In this document: positions 34,110 through 45,790 of the stretch, piece by piece
Layout of the letters: each line of letters starts with the position of its first letter
How positions within the stretch are numbered: the first letter of the stretch is position 1
Made by a program: the position numbers and the translations under genes
Notes under the pieces: model-generated
Told to the model about the DNA's origin: nothing
What the model saw: the letters and a program-made list of their open reading frames with translations, nothing else
Database searches by the model: none
Origin: Brevipalpus yothersi
Taxonomy: Eukaryota > Arthropoda > Arachnida > Trombidiformes > Tenuipalpidae
Assembly: GCA_003956705.1 (NCBI GenBank)
Contig: QZCP01000334.1
Location: 365,718-429,717 of the forward strand
Length of the DNA: 64,000 nt
Direction: 5' to 3'

Positions 34110-36250
34110 AGCGAGTATCGATTTTACGAAAAGATGCTGGTTGTATCCAAAAGCGTTGAATTTATAGGATATAAGGCTCGAAATTCATGTAAAAATTTCT
34201 TTTTGAGCTAAAATGATACAGAAATAAATAGAAATGGTCAAATTTGCTGCGAAAAGTTCGTTTTTTCTCACCTACAGATGAGCACAGTCTTTTGAATTGG
34301 ATTTACATGGAATAATCAAGAACCAGAGCAGACAGATTATCAGACTAAGTTCTTAACGGCGCATTTGTATTGAAAAAATCCCCAAAAAATAGTTCTGGTG
34401 ATAAAGGAGTGAATTTCGAGAATTCATTGGTTAGTAATCGCATTCGTACATTAATAACTCCAGGAAGTTTGTGAAAGATTCTGCAAGATTTAGAATATTT
34501 TTCTCTCGCAGAATGAGCAAATCAAGTGATTTTATTGTAATTTCTGGAGTTCTTATATCGAACCCCATCCACAGTGGATGTCCTGTTGCTTTGGAATCAC
34601 TTTATTGAACTATGGACTATCGAATAAACTTTCAAAGAATTTTGATCAGATCAAGATGTGGCCTTTGGGTATTCCTTTGTAATTCGAATTCTTTCATGGG
34701 AAATTGAACATCTCAGCTGAAATGGAGTAGAATTATTGACGAAAGAAAACACGAACACCAGGAATTCCATTCGAGTTCTAAGTATAACCTATGTATTTGT
34801 GGGACAGAATCATTTGCATTCTGTTATTAACAAATTCGATTCGTTAGTAGCTGTCATATACAAAATTTGATGAATGAATCTCTAATTTTTGAATGTTTTG
34901 CATTCCGAATCATCTTCATTTCGAGGATTGCTATACTAAAGCTTGAGGAGAAACTTAGAGTGACATGAAAGATTTAAATGAGATCACCAGCCAAAGATTT
35001 AAAGTTCTTCTTATTCTTTTGCTGAATTCTATTTTCTAGTTCGATCGATTGTTTCGAATTTACTTCACGAGACTAACTTCCAGAATCCATATATCTTTAT
35101 TGCATTAGAAATAGGATATTGAGTAGTAGAACTTTCGACAATTCTGAATTATTTTAAATCAATCGTCTTAATTTAACTTTATTATTGGACTTATGTGAGT
35201 TCGATCAGTTTACTGCACTTTAGACTACTGGAACAGCAGATATCGATTTCAGAATAAAATGCCGGATCAGTTCCATGATCATCAAATTTTCAAATTTGTT
35301 TGTATTCATGTTTAAATTGTTTCTTGAAGCTAGAACGATGCAAAAACGAATAGAAGAGGCCAATTATGTCATATTTATTTGGTTTTCCCTCACATCCTGG
35401 ATATTTCAGTTGAATAAAGTCTTCTAAATTCCATTTACTAACAATATTCATGACTAACATCGACAAATTAGCTGACTAAGCTCTAAATTGACGTTTCAAT
35501 GCTATTCTAATAGCTTCTACATTAGAAACATCCTCAAGAACAAAGTTCTAGTGATGATCAAGAATCTATAAAATTCAATGATTGATTATTTAGCAATTAG
35601 ACATTGGTAACACTCACAAAAAGTTGAGTAAGTTCGCAGCTCTATTCCTCAGAACAAGCCGATTAAACCAAATCTATCATTAGCCAATTTGTAAAAGTTT
35701 TGTTACAGAGCTCTGATTATGCTGGATATTCTGATCTTTTACGACCATTCTATCAAACTTAAAGCTGAATAGACCACTTTCAATCAGTTTAAATCTATTT
35801 TAGATGCAGTTTTTAAGTGATTCCTTGCGATTTAGATTCTTCCATGGGGAACTCCATGGGAATTCAATTAACAAGTTCACGCGTAAAATCATCCGATGAA
35901 CGAAAACCCATGAAAGCTTTTGACCGTTTTTTACAGGAAATTGTTGTTTATTTGAAAAGTTCTAATGGTCAAGCCTAGGGGAGGTGTTAGAATGACACTT
36001 TAACAGGGGATTTGAATCAAATCACAAGCTAAATTAGTTCTTTTTCTTCTTATTCTCTGTGTGAATTTTAATTTCATACCCGATCAATTGTTTCGCTTTC
36101 GGTACTCAAGACTAACATAGAGCAATCGAATTTTTGACGATTTTGAATGTTATTAAACTCAGTCAGCTTAATTTAATTTTATAAGTTCTTATCTCATATT
36201 ATTAAACGAACATGGTGATCTAATTGTCCATCATTTTATTTTTTCTCTCA
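34110..36250. repeat. Diverged tandem duplication of non-coding DNA, about 1.1 kb unit
   Basis: Segments in order from about 34110-35230 resemble segments in the same order from about 35240-36250. Examples are the ATCGATTTyAnrAwAArATGC start (34115 / 35240), an ATGATACAGAAATAAATAGA-like stretch (34211 / 35336), a CTGACTAAGCTCT-like stretch (34340 / 35470), and a CAAGACTAACA-like stretch (35072 / 36108). Identity is patchy and low, and there are stops in all frames. The origin is unknown. Confidence 0.55.
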
Positions 36251-36509
36251 ACTTGTTGGACTGAATATTCTGTTGATCTAATGCAGTTTTCAAGGGCGTC
36301 AAGATCAACGCAGTAAAAAAGGTTTGAAACATATTCAAATGGCTAGTTCGATTTATTATTTCATAAAAAATCGATACACACATGAGATCTTCAATCTTGT
36401 GACCAGTTGAATGTTGTAAAAAAATACTTAACAATTTGTGACACCTCAGTAAATCGGTGGTAGAATTGACAATGTATAAGCATCTAATTCTCTAACCACT
36501 AATACTCTT

Positions 36510-38872
36510 TCATTGAATGTTTTTGAATGCATCAAATTTGGCAATGTCCACCTTCTCAACAGTTTTAAAGCCAGGATATAGTCCTGTTTTCTTATTGCGC
36601 TTATTTGAGCCCTTACTATAACCATTCCAATGGTTCCCAGCAATCCCTAGAAATGGTAAAAACATTGTATATCATTGTATAAGATATCATCCTCAATTCA
36701 TTTCAAACAGCAGGATTTTATCAATGCTCACCAACAAGATCGCCTGCTTCCATTTCAATCTCTTCAGCACCTCCTTTGTGATCGAGAATAGCAATTTGAT
36801 TATGAGCATTCTGACCACCAAAGTAATAAATATCATCCAGAGAGACAAAAGAATCAGACCAATCTAAACGAGGCTGGAAAAATCAAGATTCGAATTACAC
36901 TGGTTGATCAGTCGAGCCATATACAAGATAAGATTACCTTTCCTTGACCATCAAACTCTCTCGTTTGCATAAGTTCATAAGCGACCCGGCAAACTTGTGA
37001 ACTGAATGTACAGACAAGAAAATCACATTCACTTAACAATTGTATATCTAGAATCACATTTTTCAGAGAATCTATTGAATAACGTTGACCTAAGCCGGCA
37101 GTTTGAGCTGAAAAGAGAGAAAGTTTTAGAAAAGGCAGTTTGATGGATTCAGTTTTCATCTTACCAATTTGTGAATCTCCGATGAAGATGTAGCCCCTCT
37201 CTTCGTAGGGCTTAATATCATTTCGCCAAATTGAAGTTTCGTCAGTTGCAAGATAGACTATCCTTTCCAGTGGATCAACCTTTCATTGAATGAGGAGAGA
37301 AAGATACAAGATGAATATAAGAAGGATAAGCCTCCGACGACCGATTCAAATCAATGCCGACTTTACCTTTTTGGCTCGTTTCCGAGCTATCTCCAGGGTG
37401 TCAAAGTATTCTTCGACGTATTTCATATACTCAGAAAGCGGATGGAAAGCTGCCTCAGTGCCGACTTTGTCGGTTCTTCGAACATGAACTCCTACAATGG
37501 GTGTTCTGAATTTGAAATTTGTTCTTGCTTTGGCCAGAAATGATTCCATTTCAGGTGATGGTCTCATTATGTAGTGTACAATACGTCCAATAAACCATGC
37601 ACTTGGGGTACCATGAAGTGTTATCAATTTTTGTGAAATCTCCTCAGGAATGGCCAGTGGCAAGTAATCGGGCCGTGGTCTGAGAGCATCAATAATGGGA
37701 AGATTGACGACCTATGAAAATCGTTTGAAAATTGTAGATAAGCGGAATGCATCATATTAAAATGGTTGAAATTTTTCGATCTAATTGAAAGCAGGTTCAT
37801 AGAGAAAAACTGGTAAAAAATCAGTAAAATTGAACGGCTACAAGTACCTTTGCTTTGGAATTGTGTGACCAATGTTTCGGGCTATAAGACCCATTTAATG
37901 TACATGAGTTACTGAGAGGTTTAAAGACTAGATTCCAGCCAGCGTTAGTTGATTTGACTGAAGGAACATAACGCCAATTTTGTGCATCTAATATGAGAGT
38001 CCGATTTGAAGCAAGAGCCACCATGAAACAGTATGCGACATGATGAATTTGACAGCCAAATCCGCATCCTTTATTCAATTTGCACAGGAGTTTATTTGCG
38101 TTCTCACAGTCGACAGGATTTTGTAACCGCTCTATCACATTGATGACTGTGTTTGATAATGTTTGGAATTCATTTTTACGCCAAAGTAAATCTCGTTCTG
38201 CTATCTTGTCTGAAATGAAAAGAAAAGTGACATTCTAAGAACAATGATGGCAGACAGAATATTTTTTGTAGAAAGAAAGAGCATAAAGAAATATGGAAAA
38301 ATTCGTGCCACAATAATCGTTAAGTTCTCCTTCAATCATTAAGCAAACGAACTAGGCCACCAAATGGTTACCGATCCTCGTAACTCACCTAAATCATACA
38401 GGTAATTGGCATAATGTTGATTGATAAAACTCATCACTGTCGAGTTGAGTGATAAACTATTGCGTAGGAAAAATCTTAATTCATTTAAATTGAAGCCAAG
38501 TCGTCTTCTTGTGAGCTCATATTGCTTATCTGGACCAATAAAAGGATGATGACGAAGTGCACCACCAATACTGCTCGAGCCAGAATGATAATTGTTATTA
38601 TGATTATTATTGCTATTTTTTGATAATGTACTGGAAGACATATAATTTTGCACAATACTTTTGAGCTCTTGATTTTGAGTTCTTAAAATTTCTAATTCAC
38701 TTGAGGCTCGAGACAATCGAGCTAAGATCATTTCAGTTTTATCTTGATCATAATCATGATCAGAACGACGGAAAAGTGGTTCACTTATATAAAGTATCAA
38801 AATAATCCACACCACAACTACCAGAGCAAGTAGTTTACCGGCACTTCGTAAACTGAATGAACAGTTTCTCAT
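36510..38872 (-). CDS. FUT8: Alpha-1,6-fucosyltransferase (FUT8)
   Basis: Golgi type II enzyme that adds core fucose to N-glycans using GDP-fucose. Exons on - are 38389..38872, 37848..38209, 37367..37711, 37165..37279, 36938..37107, 36732..36873 and 36510..36646, giving 584 residues (human 575). A short cytoplasmic tail and signal anchor (LLALVVVVWIILILYI) precede a coiled stem and an Asn/Ser-rich insertion. The donor-site motif GVHVRRTDKVGTEAAFHP (about 356-373) is complete, as is CDFLVCTFSSQVCRVAYELM. A C-terminal SH3-like domain follows (SLDDIYYFGGQNAHNQIAI, GIAGNHWNGYSKGSNKRNKK, TGLYPGFK). The start is the ATG at 38872; the longer frame to 38881 begins with TTG. All exon junctions keep frame. 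Confidence 0.97.
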
Positions 38873-39728
38873 ATTGTCCAATCAATTAATTGATACTCTC
38901 TCTCCCTTCAGGTTATCGAACCATGTAGTAATAGGAAAGGGATGATCTAACAAGATCTAATTGTAGGGATGATTGTACAATGATGATGAGGACGATGAAT
39001 ATCACTTTCCAGGGAGAATCATGATAGTGGTGTGAATTCTACTATCAATGGAATCATTAAATGATTATGTCGATAAACGAAATGGAATACATAATATTAG
39101 AAACAAATTTTCACACTCCAAACACAGAGATTGTGATAGTAAGAAAGAGAGACGTCAGCTTAAGAATTAATCAAGCCAATTAATATTGTTATGTGTTGTT
39201 GTTATTATTGGTGTTGTTGTCCTTCACAACCAAGAAGAATCTGTATCATCTTCCACTCTCTCTCTCTCTCACCCAATTGTCATTGAATACTTAAAGATTA
39301 AGCTCATTATCCTTTGTGATATGAACAGATAATCCATGGTGATCATAATTCAATAAATTAATTGAAAAACATTCAACATGCCAACGCACAGTACACATGG
39401 ACACAATGTTGAATCCGAAATTTTTGTTTCAAAATTTTTTGCCCTTTAATATTGATTTGATTTGATCGATAATTATTCACACTCATCAATATAGCATACA
39501 CATACACCAACTATGAAGCTTACATGACAGTACCACAAATTACATTCAAATTCATTACCATTCATCAATCAGAGCTGTCTATTTAAACATGTCAATCTTG
39601 CATGTTGACTGAAGCTAAGCAAGAAGCAAGAATGTTTGAATGAATGTAAACATTTTTTCACACACTTTCAATTGAGTATGTAGAGGCGGGATCTTGATCA
39701 TGTCGGTTCCTTTTTTTTTTGGAGGTTC
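38873..39728. other. Intergenic region between FUT8 and B9D1
   Basis: AT-rich with ATGATG runs and a short (TC)n near 39258-39270. It contains the FUT8 5' side and the 3' end of B9D1. No gene recognised. Confidence 0.5.
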
Positions 39729-40349
39729 TCATTTATTTTTGTAACCATGTTTATGGAAATCTTTCAGGATGATGTCCATCTCTACATTGACCATTCCCTG
39801 GCTACTGACACGGACTATGGATCGATCATTACCTTGGGCCACAATTCGACTGTCTAGAAATTCGGCTCTTTTACCGGTGAACCAAGTTTGAAATGCATTC
39901 AAAAGTGAACTCGATTTCGGTACAAAAGCGGCAATTTGACGCTCATGATGTCCCGATATTGATGGTACATGTGTTGCACCGTATCCACGTACCACATCAT
40001 TGCCAAAAAAATCGGAACCATACACTGATACCACCAGGGATGGCCATTTGAATGGATTACTTGACCGGAAGGTTACGTCAATTGGTAAATTCCAAATTGA
40101 TCGGAATCCAGAATCACATGTTTTGAGAGCAATTTGTGAGCAATTTTCCTCTTGTCCTGAGATCACTTGCCAATCATCACCGTAAAAAAAGCAATATTTA
40201 CAATATAAATTATCTTTTCCCGGAAATAGTCCACTAATTATCTGTCCTTTCACGGATAAATAGAAACTCGATGAACTACTGACGATCGTATCATGAGATG
40301 TTTCCTTCTTCACTTCTCGATGAGTTTTACTCTCATTTTCGGAATCCAT
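39729..40349 (-). CDS. B9D1: B9 domain-containing protein 1
   Basis: Component of the MKS/B9 complex at the ciliary transition zone, needed in arthropods for sensory cilia. Intronless, 206 residues, ATG at 40349. A short charged N-terminus is followed by the B9 (C2-like) domain: SVKGQIISGLFPGKDNLYCK, YCFFYGDDWQVISG, WNLPIDVTFRSSNPFKWPSL, VVSVYGSDFFGNDVVRGYGA and THVPSISGHHERQI, each matching human B9D1 closely. The end (VSSQGMVNVEMDII, KDFHKHGY) also fits. The C-terminus is shorter than vertebrate B9D1. The last codons AAT AAA TGA contain an AATAAA. Confidence 0.95.
   Translation of the reverse strand: MDSENESKTHREVKKETSHDTIVSSSSSFYLSVKGQIISGLFPGKDNLYCKYCFFYGDDWQVISGQEENCSQIALKTCDSGFRSIWNLPIDVTFRSSNPFKWPSLVVSVYGSDFFGNDVVRGYGATHVPSISGHHERQIAAFVPKSSSLLNAFQTWFTGKRAEFLDSRIVAQGNDRSIVRVSSQGMVNVEMDIILKDFHKHGYKNK
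39732..39737 (-). terminator. Poly(A) signal formed by the last two codons of B9D1
   Basis: AATAAA directly before the TGA stop codon on -. If used, the 3' UTR would be only a few tens of bases. Confidence 0.5.
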
Positions 40350-41479
40350 TGAGAAATATATTATCTATCAAATTTCGATTGAATTAAGATTATCATGAGA
40401 TTGAGTTGACCGAATTTCTGCTATCCTGAAAAGAGAACATGGTTTGTGTTGGTAAGTGTTCACATCTCAAAACTCGTAACCAAGTGAACAGATGAAGAAT
40501 TCTGATCTTTTTTCGATTATTATTATAGATCAGTTCAATGTCCGAGAAGGCGTTAAGAAGTCACACCCATTCATTATTCTCTGTCTAATCAATTCAATTA
40601 TCATTATATACAACTTACAATACCATCAATACCCAAGAGGAACTCGTACCCTTTGACCAATACCATGGTGATAAGTGATGGATGGATCATGATATGAATA
40701 AAATATGAAATTTTTCACTATAATTTAGCAAGAAATATTATGATGATAATTGCATTATATTCGATCTTTTTTTTGCATGAATTGAGATCACTTGACCAAC
40801 TCATCCGTTCAATTACTTACTCAAACTAATACTATGAAAGAGGTCAAATTTGGTTGAGTAGCCAATAATTTATCAATTTTTGCAATTGTTCACTCTCTCA
40901 ACTTCCCTTTCTTATTATCGTACTAAACGGAATAGGTAAGAAATGGTGTCCAATTTCCATTACAAACTCAAAGTAAATCTTTTGCATTCCTAAAGAGTAT
41001 TGTTAAGCTGAGAGCTATGTATTTAGGATAATTTTTCCTCAACTCTGGGTAAAAGTTCATGAGGATGTTCCAAAAAAATGAAGCATTGAGTATCAATTCA
41101 CCCAACGAATGGCACAGTTTTAATCTTCAATGTATCTGAACATTGTTGATTGTTGGCCACGAGATTGAACTCTCAATTTTTAAGAAGATTCCTTCAGTTG
41201 ATTTTTGATTTCTCATTTCTTAGGGTTGTATTCTTTCAAAGAAAGTTTCACTGTGTCTCAGTGTTTCGTATTTACAATCATTAATCGGGACCACTCTTGT
41301 ATGAATATTGGATAGAATTGTGATTCAACCGCTGAAACTTGGAGGGAAGTTTAGTCTGTTTTCTTAATCACAGAGACAAATGACTACTTCTCATGCAAAT
41401 GGAATTAAAATAGCGATAACAATCATGTATTTGTATAAATAAAACCTAATCTTTACAAATTGCTACATAGAAAATATTT
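40350..41479. other. Intergenic region between B9D1 and WBP4
   Basis: AT-rich, includes the B9D1 5' side and the WBP4 3' side. No coding sequence, RNA gene or repeat was recognised. Confidence 0.5.
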
Positions 41480-42391
41480 TCAAGGTGTAGTTTCTTCTTT
41501 CTTGACGTCTGTTGCTTCAGGCTGTCTAGATTTTTTCCGTTTAAAACTGAAAGTGTTCCCAGGTTTTGCACAACTTTTGACGTGTTTAGATGAAACTTCC
41601 AAAGTTTTTTCTTTGAATTCAAATTTTTCCTCTTTTGAAAGACTTGTCGCAATTTCAGCAGCTTTCCGTTCTTCGGTAGAAAGTTCCTTCCTCCTCTTAG
41701 GTAATTGAAAATCTGTTACTTCCTCAGAATCATGTCTCTCTTCGATTGTTTGCCAATGTCCGAGAGGGTTGTATTTAAGGGTCTCAACTTGACCAGTAGA
41801 ATTGATTGGACCTGTTGTAGTGCTCATTCCTAGTCTCTGTTGTTCCTCAATGGACATGAAGCCTTCTTTTGGAGGTTCCCATTTTGTATCAAGAGTTTTA
41901 CGATTCCAATAAAACGAAACACCTTCAGCAGTCTTAGATTCAAGCCATTGAGCTTTTTTCTCCATTTTCGATGTAATCGCTTCTAATGCTTTTTCACGTC
42001 CAAGATTTTGATATTGTTCAGTTTTCTCACTATCATCAAAACCGAATCGATTAACAGCCACTGCAGGTTGACTCTTTTTTTCACCAACCTTAAGTTTATC
42101 AGTCAGCGAAACGCTAGCACCATATTCTTTGGCTCTTTTTGGATCGCTGATCACATCTTTCGCAAATGCACTCATGGCAGCCGCTTCGATTTTCATCATT
42201 TCACTATTATATTTATCAATACTTTTTTGCTCTTTAACACCATCTTTTTGCAATTGAGTCAACTTTTTTTGTACATTATTTTGATGGCGAAGTCCTCTCT
42301 CGTGAAATTCAACACTCGATTTATTGTCAGCAAACCAACACTTACAAACACTACAATACTTTTTAGGCAATGATTTCCAGTATTCAGACAT
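41480..42391 (-). CDS. WBP4: WW domain-binding protein 4 (WBP4/FBP21), splicing factor
   Basis: Nuclear spliceosome-associated protein. 303 residues from ATG 42391 (MSEYWKSLPKKYC). The open frame extends 19 codons upstream, but the family starts here. The N-terminal U1-C/matrin-type zinc finger has C13, C16, H30 and H36 (YCSVCKCWFADNKSSVEFHERGLRH). A coiled region follows, then a single WW domain at about 149-174 (WLESKTAEGVSFYWNRKT...KWEPP) in which the central aromatic pair is Tyr-Trp. Human WBP4 has two WW domains, so this protein has one fewer. The tail is Lys/Glu-rich with basic patches. An acceptor-like TTTTTATTTGCTAG upstream suggests a 5' UTR intron. Confidence 0.9.
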   Translation of the reverse strand: MSEYWKSLPKKYCSVCKCWFADNKSSVEFHERGLRHQNNVQKKLTQLQKDGVKEQKSIDKYNSEMMKIEAAAMSAFAKDVISDPKRAKEYGASVSLTDKLKVGEKKSQPAVAVNRFGFDDSEKTEQYQNLGREKALEAITSKMEKKAQWLESKTAEGVSFYWNRKTLDTKWEPPKEGFMSIEEQQRLGMSTTTGPINSTGQVETLKYNPLGHWQTIEERHDSEEVTDFQLPKRRKELSTEERKAAEIATSLSKEEKFEFKEKTLEVSSKHVKSCAKPGNTFSFKRKKSRQPEATDVKKEETTP

Positions 42392-42800
42392 TTTTTCTTT
42401 ATTAGACCACTTTGCAAAGCCCCTAGCAAATAAAAAAAAGTAGTACATAAGATCATAAGTCTATTTAAACCTTTCCTAATCAAGAGAGATGTTTTGCTGC
42501 AATTTTTCATGAACCTGAACAGAAGAAACATCAACAACAATATTTCGGGTACCTACCTTTCCTCAAGTGGAGAAAAAAGATGTCAACACAATCTGTCGAA
42601 GACTATTGAAGTGATGAGATAATCCAAAGTTAATCACATTAAAAATTCCATAAACCTCAGTCTTAATTTGAATTGATCACTTCATCCAAGCTAAAAACAA
42701 TCATTCAATTTGTAAACAAACACAAGCTGATAAGCATGGGCATTCATCCAGCTCTCTCTCTCTCTCATCTGTCTTCTCTCTTCTCTCTTTTTTGCTCTCC

Positions 42801-42801
<1 letters not shown>

Positions 42802-42838
<37 letters not shown>
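42802..42838. repeat. (CT)n microsatellite
   Basis: Uninterrupted CT dinucleotides, flanked by further CTCTC-rich sequence on the left. Confidence 0.9.
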
Positions 42839-42843
<5 letters not shown>

Positions 42844-44226
42844 CATCATCGAGATGATGATAAGTTTCATCATGGTTATCGAACTGATAGAAGAAAAAAA
42901 TCACCTCACTGGATGAATCATCCAGTTTGGAATATGAACTCGAAATATTTTTATCAATCCAGGTAAATTATGGGTGACAATGATGATAATAATAATTTTG
43001 AATAGAAAGTGAAACAAACGCATACTTGAAACAGTTGGGAATGTTTCTGTTTTTGATGTACTTATGGGTAATGATGAGTCAGATGGTGGAGAAAGAATAT
43101 TCATCAGGGGCAACGATATTCAGTTCATTGTGAGTCAAGTTTCATGGGGTTATCGGAATGAATTGTTGATGAGCGGGTACAAATGAGTGTAGATTAGTTG
43201 ATTTTGTTACTTGATGTTCCTTGGAATTGCGATTTTTTTTCCAGGTTTTTTGGGTGACTATCAATTTTAATCACAATTTCATCCCTTTAAATTGATAGTA
43301 GGCAAGAATATTGGAAGGGAAGGAAACAAAAGTATTGATAACAATTGTTAGAGCCTCTCATCTGTATCTATTCCACGAGGTGTATATATTACTCATGCCA
43401 ATTGATGGTGATTCCTATGCAATTGTAATTGAGGTTACTGACTCATAAAGTTACCTGTAACCAACTTCTCAAATTATCAACACGATTGTGGGTAGAAAAA
43501 TTAGCTCCAGGTTAGTTAAACTTTACCAAGAGCTGTCAGGAAGTCAAGTTTACCAGCCCATAGAAATACCCAGACAGATGATCAAAGAATCAATCTCTCA
43601 ATTTATTCTAGGATGGAATTTTTTACACTTTTGATCCATCATCATTCACCAGCCATTACCTGTAAATGTACATGAACATGAGAGAAAGAGAAAGTTTTTT
43701 GTCGATCAAATCGATTGCAAAATTTTTCTCTGATGCTTGACTGGGAACCATACAAGTGTCTAAAAGTCTATCATAAACTTGTGGACAATTTTTTTATCAA
43801 TATATATGTTTCTGGAAAAGAATTTCTGATCAGCCAGAAGAAATACATCAAGTGGTGAGAAAAGTTTACTCTTTCGCCACATTAAATATCGAGCATATCG
43901 AATATGGTTACTTGAATGCTGAACCATTGATCGTTGCCTCTCTCTCTCTCTTTTTGGTTTCCTGTTAAATTCTTTCAATCTCTCTTTTCGTTCTTTTTTT
44001 CCTTAGAATTACATTATAACATTCTTGGAGGAAGCTGTAAGAAAAATACATATATATATATATATATAAGTGAAAAGAGAGAAAATGGGCCTAAAGTGGA
44101 AAAAATCGATTAGGAGTTGAAGTTGGAACATTCCACTGGTGAATAACTCCCGGAGAAAGAGGCATCCAACAACGTCACTAGATTTGGATCGATCAGACGA
44201 CAGTGTTAGATGAAATAGGCAGCAAA

Positions 44227-44232
<6 letters not shown>

Positions 44233-44306
<74 letters not shown>
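44233..44306. repeat. (AG)n microsatellite
   Basis: Uninterrupted AG dinucleotides of about 37 units; a short (CT)n of opposite sense lies about 50 bp further on (44353-44375). Confidence 0.9.
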
Positions 44307-44309
<3 letters not shown>

Positions 44310-44991
44310 GCATGAAAAAGAACGTCCGATGTGGATTAAATGAGTCAGAACTACTCTCTCTCTCTCTCTCTCTCTTCCTCTTCACCCGTAAAGTGGTGTA
44401 GCAAAATGATTATTATGATTCCCTCTTGATTCCGAGTCAATTGGAAAAGCCGAGAAGCTGTTACACCACAAAGTATCAATGTTTCAAGTGAAGATGGATC
44501 ATGTTTATGACTCATGTCCACAAAAAATTCTTTCTCTATCTCTTTCAACCCTCTTCTCAAGAAGTGTGGGAAGTGATAAATATAATGGATGATGTTATAT
44601 ATAAAAGGAGCATATTTTGAGAACAATATTATAAATATGGATACATATCATGCATATGCATCATATTTTTACAGGGAAAGAAAAAATTTTTTCTTCTCAC
44701 TCAACGATCAACCATCCTCAAGTACATTCATGGGTGCTAACGGTAATGCTAACGATAGTATATCGGTAAGTTTATCAATGTTCGTGTGTGTATAAAGAGT
44801 GTCTGATTGATTGAGACAAAATTAAGATAAATATCATCTAATCTACAATCCAGTGAAAATCTTGAATATTTATCTGTCTGTGATTTATCATACACTTTTG
44901 CTAATCCAATATTCACATTAATATTAATCCTCCCTGGCTCCTTAATCCTTTCCATGAGTCCAAAGTCAGAATATTCCTAGCCATTGGAATA

Positions 44992-44994
<3 letters not shown>

Positions 44995-45054
<60 letters not shown>

Positions 45055-45719
45055 NNNNNNNNNNNNNNNNNNNNNNNNNNNNNNNNNNNNNNNNNNNNNN
45101 NNNNNNNNNNNNNNNNNNNNNNNNNNNNNNNNNNNNNNNNNNNNNNNNNNNNNNNNNNNNNNNNNNNNNNNNNNNNNNNNNNNNNNNNNNNNNNNNNNNN
45201 NNNNNNNNNNNNNNNNNNNNNNNNNNNNNNNNNNNNNNNNNNNNNNNNNNNNNNNNNNNNNNNNNNNNNNNNNNNNNNNNNNNNNNNNNNNNNNNNNNNN
45301 NNNNNNNNNNNNNNNNNNNNNNNNNNNNNNNNNNNNNNNNNNNNNNNNNNNNNNNNNNNNNNNNNNNNNNNNNNNNNNNNNNNNNNNNNNNNNNNNNNNN
45401 NNNNNNNNNNNNNNNNNNNNNNNNNNNNNNNNNNNNNNNNNNNNNNNNNNNNNNNNNNNNNNNNNNNNNNNNNNNNNNNNNNNNNNNNNNNNNNNNNNNN
45501 NNNNNNNNNNNNNNNNNNNNNNNNNNNNNNNNNNNNNNNNNNNNNNNNNNNNNNNNNNNNNNNNNNNNNNNNNNNNNNNNNNNNNNNNNNNNNNNNNNNN
45601 NNNNNNNNNNNNNNNNNNNNNNNNNNNNNNNNNNNNNNNNNNNNNNNNNNNNNNNNNNNNNNNNNNNNNNNNNNNNNNNNNNNNNNNNNNNNNNNNNNNN
45701 NNNNNNNNNNNNNNNNNNN

Positions 45720-45785
<66 letters not shown>
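44995..45785. repeat. (CT)n array flanking a 665-N assembly gap
   Basis: CT dinucleotides run into Ns at 45055 and resume at 45720. Ns span 45055-45719. The gap is most simply an unsequenced long CT array; the long open frames called across it are artefacts. Confidence 0.95.

Positions 45786-45790
<5 letters not shown>

Noticed and set aside
36446..36643. Open frame on - at the end of FUT8
   Set aside because: Out of frame with the real last exon, which encodes the conserved SH3-like end and stops at 36510.
42901..43113. Ser/Thr-rich exon-like frame on - with a GTATGC donor
   Set aside because: No partner exon or family match could be found; it may be chance.
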